11,242 bases of DNA from Bacteroidales bacterium (GTDB lineage: Bacteria > Bacteroidota > Bacteroidia > Bacteroidales > UBA3663): assembly GCA_016293065.1 (NCBI GenBank), contig JAEDEY010000066.1, positions 1-11,242 of the forward strand, given 5' to 3'. This document shows, piece after piece, positions 6,304 through 11,242 of the stretch (position 1 is the first letter of the stretch; each line of letters begins with the position of its first letter). The notes beneath the pieces were generated by a model. The model did not search any database. It was not told the DNA's origin and was given only the letters and a program-made list of their open reading frames with translations. The position numbers and the translations under genes are program-made.

Positions 6304-9300
6304 ATGAAGAAGATGTTGCTGTCTTTATTGTCGCTGGCTTTCTTTGTGATGTCTGTCGCACAAACCACTAAGCCTGTATTGCCACTGCCTTCTGCCGACC
6401 AACTGAGTGCCGATATTCCAAATTCTGGCGAAAAGAAGGAGGTGCACGACTGGGAGAATCCTGCTGTGCTTGGCATCAACAAACTGCCATATCACTCTAC
6501 TCTTCAGCTGCCTTCGCGCGAGAAGGAGTGCAGCGAGATAGTGTCGCTCGACGGACAGTGGCATTTCCGTTGGTCTCCTAACCCCATTGAACGTCCAAAG
6601 GGCTTTGAAGCTGCCGACTACGACGTGAGTCAGTGGGATAAGATTGCTGTGCCTGGCAACTGGCAGACACAGGGTTATGGCACTCCTATATACATTAATA
6701 TCAGCTATCCATTTGTGCGCAATCGTCCTTATGTGACCTCAGAACCGCCTCAAGATTGGACGGCATACACAAAGAGAAACCCTGTCGGGTCGTACGTCAC
6801 ATTCTTCAATGTCACCGACGAGATGCTTTCACAGAATGTCATTCTGCATTTCGCAGGTGTGGAGTCGGCAATGTATGTGTGGGTGAATGGCGAGATAGTG
6901 GGCTATAGCCAGAACTCCATGTCACCAGCCGAATTCGACGTGACCAAGTATCTGCACAAAGGAGAGAACCGTCTGGCAGTAGAGGTTTACCGCTGGAGCG
7001 ACGGCAGTTATCTAGAAGATCAGGATATGTGGCGACTGAGCGGCATCTTCCGTTCGGTGCAGCTTTGGGTGCGTCCGCTTGTGCATATTGCCGACTACAA
7101 GGTGACGGCAAAGCCTAACGATGGTTTTTCTAAGGCTTTTGTATCGGCCGATGTCAAGATTTGCAACAAGGGAAGTAAGGTGGCAAAAGGAATGGGAGTC
7201 CGACTAAATATCAATGGAAAGAATGTTGAAGGCACAGTAAAGGATATTGCAATAGGAGATACTGTTTCGGCAACTCTCGAATATACAATCGACAATCCCC
7301 TTCTTTGGTCGGCTGCCCGTCCAAACCTTTATCCGTTCAGCATTGAACTCATTGACAGTAAGGGAAATACCACAGAACATTTCGACTATCACCTCGGCGT
7401 GAAGCGTGTGGAGTGTGTGGGAGAGGTGTTTAAGGTGAACGGCAAGAACGTGAAGCTGAGAGGTGTGAACCGTCATGACCATCATCCACGCACAGGACGA
7501 TATGTGGATGACGCAACATACGAGAAAGACATTGCCCTGATGAAACAGGCCAACATCAACTTCCTGCGCACAAGCCATTATCCCGACCGTCCTTATCTCT
7601 ATGAGCTATGCGACCGTTATGGCATGTATGTCATGGACGAGGCAAATCAGGAGAGCCACGGCTATGGCTATGCCAACCAAGAGATGGGTGAAGATCCTGA
7701 ATGGGAGAAGGCTCATGTCGATAGGGCAACTTCGCTTGTTGAACGAGACAAGAATCATCCGTGTGTAATACTCTGGAGTCTTGGTAACGAGGGAGGTATC
7801 GGCCCAAATATTCAGGCGATGTACGACAAGGTGAAGAGCTTCGACTCGTCGTTCTTGCCGTTCTACGACGGCCATCCTCGCTATTCTTCACTTTACGACG
7901 AGGGCTATCCTACGCCTATGATGATGAAGGTTAATGCAGCAAAAGTGACAGACAAGCCATATATCGCCCGCGAGTATGCACACGCAATGGGTAACTCGAT
8001 GGGTAATTTCAAGGAGTACTGGGATGTGATCTATGCCGACTCGACTATTGCAGGTGCTGCTGTTTGGGATTGGGTGGACCAAGGTCTTGCCAAACCCAAG
8101 GACGGCAGCAAGATGCGACTGTCGAGCAGTCTCGAACTCATGGACGATGAGTACTGGGCTTATGGTGGTGACTTCGGCGATATGCCTAATGATGGCAATT
8201 TCTGTATTAACGGACTCATTGGTCCCGATCGCAAGCCACATCCTCACTATTATGAGGTGAAGCATGTCTATCAGCCTATCCACTTCTCGATGACGAATGG
8301 CAGGATTGAGAAGCAGAGCATGGATCCTATGGTCGAGATTTCCGACTTTGACTATGTCACCGATACCACAATTGTGGATGGTGAGAAAATCTTGACGATA
8401 AAGGCAATATTGAAAAACGATACGCCATGGGCAAAGAAAGGCTTTGTGGTGGCTTCAGAGCAATTTATTGTCGATCCTTACCATTATCCATCTGCACTTT
8501 CTTCTTTGCACAAAGCACCAAAGGTGAAAAAGGATAAGGCTCGTGGCTATGTTATAAGTACCGAAATGGGAAGTGTGGTGATCGATTTCAATGGCGCTGT
8601 TTCCGAGATAAATATCGATGGAGAGAACTTGCTCAAAGCTCCATTGGAACCATATTTCTGGAAACCCGAAAACGACAACCAGCGTGCTGCGGGCTTTGCT
8701 CAACGTGTGGCTTCATGGGAGAAAGCAGGAGAGGAGCGAAAGCTGAAGTCTATCGATGTCGCTTCGTCAAAAGGCATAACAACCGTAAAGGCAACATTCT
8801 CGTTGCCTGTAGGTGCCGACTATGACCTGACTTACAGCATCAATGCTGTTGGAGAGATAAAGGTCGAAGCCGACTATCGCCCTTCGGCAACCGACATTCC
8901 ACTGATACCAAAGTTCGGAATGCGGATGCGGATGCCTGCCGATTTTGCTTCAATAGAATATTATGGACGAGGCCCATGGGAGAATTATCCCGATCGAAAG
9001 AGTGGTTATGACATCTCTGTCTATAGGATGTCTCTCAGTGATTATCAGGTCGATTATGTGCGTCCTCAGGATAATGGCAATCGCTGCGATATCAGGTGGT
9101 TCAATCTTTACTCTCCCGACCATAAGCTTTGCGTCAAGGGCTGCCAGCCTCTATGTGTCCGTGTGTGGGACTATGGAGAGGAAGACCTTGGCGTCAAGCA
9201 TCCCTATGAGTTGCACAGAGGCGAGTTTGTCAATATCAATATCGACCTGAATATCCATGGTGTGGGTGGTGTCGATACATGGGGCAGCCGCACGTTGCCC

Positions 9301-9360
9301 GAATATACCATCGATGGCAATCGCCCTTGCCACTACTCGTTTATTCTTTCTCCGATTTAA
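6304..9360 (+). CDS. GH2 beta-galactosidase, LacZ-type, periplasmic
   Basis: The product is 1018 aa, almost the length of E. coli LacZ (1023 aa). The ATG at 6304 starts a signal peptide (MKKMLLSLLSLAFFVMSVA, then Q); a TTG 9 nt upstream is less likely. No lipobox is seen, so the protein should be soluble in the periplasm. Domains in order: jelly-roll sugar-binding domain about 45-265 (LDGQWHFRW, VPGNWQTQGYGTPIY), Ig-like domain about 270-372, TIM barrel about 374-665, DUF4981-type domain about 680-770, and the LacZ C-terminal beta domain to the end (YGRGPWENYPDR). The acid/base is Glu496 in SLGNEGG and the nucleophile Glu557 in REYAHAMGNS. The barrel also keeps RGVNRHDHHP and the RTSHYP histidine. 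It should remove terminal beta-D-galactose from an oligosaccharide. Bacteroidetes GH2 proteins also include glucuronidases, mannosidases and arabinopyranosidases, but the full LacZ architecture favours galactosidase. Last gene of the operon, 22 nt after the dehydrogenase. Confidence 0.92.
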   Translation: MKKMLLSLLSLAFFVMSVAQTTKPVLPLPSADQLSADIPNSGEKKEVHDWENPAVLGINKLPYHSTLQLPSREKECSEIVSLDGQWHFRWSPNPIERPKGFEAADYDVSQWDKIAVPGNWQTQGYGTPIYINISYPFVRNRPYVTSEPPQDWTAYTKRNPVGSYVTFFNVTDEMLSQNVILHFAGVESAMYVWVNGEIVGYSQNSMSPAEFDVTKYLHKGENRLAVEVYRWSDGSYLEDQDMWRLSGIFRSVQLWVRPLVHIADYKVTAKPNDGFSKAFVSADVKICNKGSKVAKGMGVRLNINGKNVEGTVKDIAIGDTVSATLEYTIDNPLLWSAARPNLYPFSIELIDSKGNTTEHFDYHLGVKRVECVGEVFKVNGKNVKLRGVNRHDHHPRTGRYVDDATYEKDIALMKQANINFLRTSHYPDRPYLYELCDRYGMYVMDEANQESHGYGYANQEMGEDPEWEKAHVDRATSLVERDKNHPCVILWSLGNEGGIGPNIQAMYDKVKSFDSSFLPFYDGHPRYSSLYDEGYPTPMMMKVNAAKVTDKPYIAREYAHAMGNSMGNFKEYWDVIYADSTIAGAAVWDWVDQGLAKPKDGSKMRLSSSLELMDDEYWAYGGDFGDMPNDGNFCINGLIGPDRKPHPHYYEVKHVYQPIHFSMTNGRIEKQSMDPMVEISDFDYVTDTTIVDGEKILTIKAILKNDTPWAKKGFVVASEQFIVDPYHYPSALSSLHKAPKVKKDKARGYVISTEMGSVVIDFNGAVSEINIDGENLLKAPLEPYFWKPENDNQRAAGFAQRVASWEKAGEERKLKSIDVASSKGITTVKATFSLPVGADYDLTYSINAVGEIKVEADYRPSATDIPLIPKFGMRMRMPADFASIEYYGRGPWENYPDRKSGYDISVYRMSLSDYQVDYVRPQDNGNRCDIRWFNLYSPDHKLCVKGCQPLCVRVWDYGEEDLGVKHPYELHRGEFVNINIDLNIHGVGGVDTWGSRTLPEYTIDGNRPCHYSFILSPI

Positions 9361-9421
9361 AAAACAACATAACTCACTACCACACTCCAAGGCCTATCCA
9401 TAACAGGAATTAGTAATAATC

Positions 9422-9461
9422 AAAAAAACTGCAATAAGAATCCTCTTATTGCAGTCTTTTT
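9422..9461. terminator. Bidirectional intrinsic terminator between convergent genes
   Basis: A perfect 12-bp inverted repeat, ACTGCAATAAGA (9428-9439) with TCTTATTGCAGT (9444-9455), encloses a 4-nt loop ATCC. On the plus strand it is followed by CTTTTTAT, and on the minus strand by a run of T (the A-run at 9422-9427). It therefore can end both the operon, whose last stop is at 9358-9360, and the mscL transcript, whose stop is at 9477-9479. The remaining bases between the two genes show nothing else. Confidence 0.9.
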
Positions 9462-9476
9462 ATAGATTAGATAGAA

Positions 9477-9920
9477 TTAGTTTTTCTTGAGAAGATCGCG
9501 GATCTCGGTGAGGAGCTTCTCTTCTGCACTTGGTTCTGGCTCAGGAGCTGGGGCAGGAGCAGGAGCTGCTTCTTCTTCCTTCTTCTTGAGGTTTGACAGC
9601 TTGTTGATAGCCTTGATGAGGAAGAAAATAGCGAGAGCTACGATGAGGAAGTCGATGATGGTCTGGACAAAAGCGCCATAGTTGAGTGTTACTTCTGGAG
9701 CAGTGACAGCGCCCTCAGCATCGACGATAGCTTCCTTGATTACCCATTTCAAGTCCTTGAAATCAGCACCACCAAGCAAGACTCCGATAGGAGGCATGAT
9801 GACATCATTGACCAAAGATGTGACAATCTTTCCGAATGCACCGCCGATTACTACACCGACAGCCATATCTACCACATTGCCGCGCATTGCGAACTCTTTG
9901 AATTCTTTAAGCATTCCCAT
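9477..9920 (-). CDS. mscL: Large-conductance mechanosensitive channel MscL
   Basis: The product is 147 aa (E. coli MscL is 136). It forms a homopentameric inner-membrane channel that opens under membrane tension and releases solutes on hypo-osmotic shock. The N-terminus LKEFKEFAMRGNVVDMAVGV is nearly identical to the E. coli protein. TM1 spans about 15-45 (GAFGKIVTSLVNDVIMPPIG), the periplasmic loop about 50-80, and TM2 about 82-108 (FVQTIIDFLIVALAIFF). The cytoplasmic end has a basic/acidic KKKEEE stretch, an Ala-Pro/Glu-Pro repeat at 118-130, and the conserved helix EEKLLTEIRDLL. The loop is somewhat longer than in E. coli (KEAIVDAEGAVTAPEV). An internal ATG at codon 3 would also suit the family alignment. 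It lies on the opposite strand from the operon, 82 nt downstream of the oadB-like gene; I see no clear promoter of its own in that gap. Confidence 0.97.
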   Translation of the reverse strand: MGMLKEFKEFAMRGNVVDMAVGVVIGGAFGKIVTSLVNDVIMPPIGVLLGGADFKDLKWVIKEAIVDAEGAVTAPEVTLNYGAFVQTIIDFLIVALAIFFLIKAINKLSNLKKKEEEAAPAPAPAPEPEPSAEEKLLTEIRDLLKKN

Positions 9921-9964
9921 AGTTAGTTCGATAATTAGTTATTAAAATAAATATGTAGATTCGA

Positions 9965-9988
9965 AAAATTCCGTTGATAGGGAATTTT
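9965..9988 (-). terminator. Weak hairpin after the decarboxylase beta-subunit gene
   Basis: An 8-bp inverted repeat, AAAATTCC (9965-9972) with GGAATTTT (9981-9988), encloses an 8-nt loop. Read on the minus strand it ends in GGAATTTTT, so the hairpin arm and the U-tract overlap. It lies 14 nt after the stop at 10003. The stem has only two G-C pairs, so termination would be partial, and mscL downstream may be reached by read-through. Confidence 0.4.
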
Positions 9989-10002
9989 ACTATTGCAAGC
10001 CA

Positions 10003-11160
10003 TTATCCGAGGAAGGCGAGGAGCACACCTGCAGCTACAGCCGAGCCGATTACACCTGCTACGTTCGGACCCATGGCATGCATGAGGAGGTAGTTGGTGC
10101 TATCATATCTCAATCCTACTTCCTGCGAGATGCGAGCTGCGTCTGGCACTGCCGACACACCAGCATTGCCGATGAGCGGGTTGATCTTGTTCTCTTCTTT
10201 GAGGAAGAGGTTGAAGAACTTGACAAAGAGCACGCCACTGGCAGTAGCGATGAGGAATGAGAGCGCTCCAAGTCCGAAAATCTCGAGCGACTCGATTGTG
10301 AGGAAAGTGCTGGCCTGAGTCGAACAACCTACGGTGAATCCGAGGAGGATAGTCACGATGTCGATGAGCGGACCTTTGGCAGTGTCGGCAAGACGCTTGC
10401 ACACTCCGCACTCCTTGAGAATATTGCCGAAGAAGAGCATACCGAGCAATGGCAGACCCGACGGGATGATCCATGTGGTGAGGATAAGACCCATGATAGG
10501 GAAGATGACCTTCTGCTTCTTGCTGACAGCTCCTGGTGCTTTCATCTTGATGCGGCGCTCCTTGTCGGTAGTGAGCATCTTCATGATAGGAGGCTGGAAG
10601 ACTGGGATAAGTGCCATATATGAATAGGCAGCTACAGCAATAGCACCCATGAGATGAGGAGCAAGCTTGCTTGACAGGAAGATTGCAGTAGGTCCGTCTG
10701 CACCACCAATGATGCCGATGGCACCAGCCTCAAGAGGGTCGAATCCGAGGGCAAGGGCAATGGCGTATGCTCCGAAAATACCAAACTGGGCAGCAGCACC
10801 CACCAGAACAAGCTTAGGATTTGCAATAAGAGCCGAGAAGTCGGTCATGGCACCAATGCCAAGGAAGATGAGCGGTGGATACCAGCCTTGCTTCACACCA
10901 CTATATAAGATGTTGAGCACAGAGCCGTCTTCATAGATGCCGATGCGGAGACCTGCTTCGAGAGGGAAGGGAATGTTTCCGACCAGAATACCGAAGCCGA
11001 TAGGGATGAGGAGCATAGGCTCGAAATGCTTGGCAACTGCAAGATAAATAAAGATACATCCCACGATAGTCATCAAAACATTACCAAGCTCGACATTGGC
11101 AAAACCTGTATAACTCCAAAGATAACTTAAATTTTCAAGAAAGAATTCTACTTTTTCCAT
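10003..11160 (-). CDS. oadB: Sodium ion-translocating decarboxylase, beta subunit
   Basis: The product is 385 aa. This is the polytopic inner-membrane subunit of the oxaloacetate/methylmalonyl-CoA/glutaryl-CoA decarboxylase family; it takes CO2 from carboxybiotin and exports Na+. About nine to eleven hydrophobic segments are visible. Signature motifs: IGGADGPTAIF with Asp155, the intramembrane Asp region essential for Na+ transport; GFTVGCSTQASTF near 274-286; NPLIGNAGVSAVPDAAR near 327-343; and HAMGPNVAGVIGSAVAAG near 361-378, the second Na+/proton-handling segment. The ATG at 11160 precedes a normal family N-terminus. The symbol is used for the family; in Bacteroidales the complex is often methylmalonyl-CoA decarboxylase in the succinate-propionate pathway, where the gene would be mmdB. 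The alpha, gamma and biotin-carrier subunits are not in the window; they would be expected at coordinates above 11242. Confidence 0.93.
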   Translation of the reverse strand: MEKVEFFLENLSYLWSYTGFANVELGNVLMTIVGCIFIYLAVAKHFEPMLLIPIGFGILVGNIPFPLEAGLRIGIYEDGSVLNILYSGVKQGWYPPLIFLGIGAMTDFSALIANPKLVLVGAAAQFGIFGAYAIALALGFDPLEAGAIGIIGGADGPTAIFLSSKLAPHLMGAIAVAAYSYMALIPVFQPPIMKMLTTDKERRIKMKAPGAVSKKQKVIFPIMGLILTTWIIPSGLPLLGMLFFGNILKECGVCKRLADTAKGPLIDIVTILLGFTVGCSTQASTFLTIESLEIFGLGALSFLIATASGVLFVKFFNLFLKEENKINPLIGNAGVSAVPDAARISQEVGLRYDSTNYLLMHAMGPNVAGVIGSAVAAGVLLAFLG

Positions 11161-11179
11161 GAATTATAAAAAATAAATT

Positions 11180-11242
11180 GTATCCAGGCTGGTTTCAACC
11201 TTACAGGTTTGATCCCATCCTGCATAAAAGTATCCAGGCTGG
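11180..11242. repeat. Edge of a 50-bp-period direct repeat upstream of the decarboxylase gene
   Basis: The 13-mer GTATCCAGGCTGG occurs at 11180-11192 and again at 11230-11242, exactly 50 bp later and running into the window end. The similarity stops to the left of the first copy. The core CCAGGCTGG is a near-palindrome (CCAG/CTGG), and between the copies AACCTTACAGGTT forms a second short inverted repeat. A 50-bp period is not a multiple of three, so a conserved coding repeat is unlikely. Whether this is a longer tandem array or only two copies cannot be told here. Confidence 0.55.

Larger units (their letters stand above)
1515..9360 (+). other. Predicted five-gene sugar-oxidation operon
   Basis: Five genes on one strand are separated by 25, 22, 4 and 22 nt, start about 40 nt after a consensus promoter, and end 67 nt before a strong hairpin terminator. 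The order is GH97, aldo-keto reductase, amidohydrolase, zinc dehydrogenase, GH2. The outer two products carry signal peptides and the inner three do not. This suggests release of sugars in the periplasm and oxidation of a sugar in the cytosol. No transporter, TonB-dependent receptor or regulator is included, so import and induction must be encoded elsewhere. Confidence 0.75.

Noticed and set aside
11161..11242. Minus-strand open reading through the repeat region as the C-terminus of an upstream decarboxylase subunit
   Set aside because: One frame stays open up to a stop next to the gene start, but the translation does not resemble a biotin-carrier C-terminus, and a 50-bp period would shift frame with each unit.

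Overview
The window looks like chromosomal DNA from a Bacteroidales bacterium, probably Prevotella-like. The evidence is a TTG-N19-TAnnTTTG promoter of the Bacteroidetes type at 1440-1469, start codons preceded by AT-rich stretches rather than Shine-Dalgarno sites, signal peptides ending in A-Q, and the protein families present (GH97, LacZ-type GH2, sodium-pumping decarboxylase beta subunit). The genus is an inference. I see no rRNA, tRNA, CRISPR array, insertion sequence or phage gene.

Layout. (1) 1-1311: a short 8-bp tandem repeat at the left edge, then two translationally coupled genes: a small exported protein of unknown function and a uracil/hypoxanthine-DNA glycosylase-like protein. (2) 1440-9461: one predicted operon with a good promoter at one end and a strong hairpin terminator at the other. 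It encodes a periplasmic GH97 glycosidase of the retaining type, an aldo-keto reductase resembling L-galactose/L-fucose dehydrogenase, an amidohydrolase_2 protein that is a lactonase candidate, a zinc alcohol dehydrogenase with features of L-galactonate 5-dehydrogenase, and a periplasmic LacZ-type GH2 beta-galactosidase. The gaps between genes are 4-25 nt. (3) 9477-11160, minus strand, convergent with the operon: the mechanosensitive channel MscL and the beta subunit of a sodium-translocating decarboxylase. (4) 11180-11242: the edge of what looks like a 50-bp-period repeat upstream of the decarboxylase gene.

How the genes may work together. The two exported glycosidases would release monosaccharide in the periplasm. 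The three cytosolic enzymes between them make a plausible non-phosphorylating route: sugar to lactone (aldo-keto reductase), lactone to sugar acid (amidohydrolase), sugar acid to keto-acid (zinc dehydrogenase). If the sugar is L-galactose the three steps would end at D-tagaturonate, which joins the ordinary hexuronate pathway. L-fucose, or a sugar released directly by the flanking enzymes (D-galactose, L-arabinose), are alternatives. No transporter, SusC/SusD pair, regulator, dehydratase or aldolase is in the window. This oxidative operon is the main candidate for an incompletely described system here; the rest of the window is mostly ordinary.
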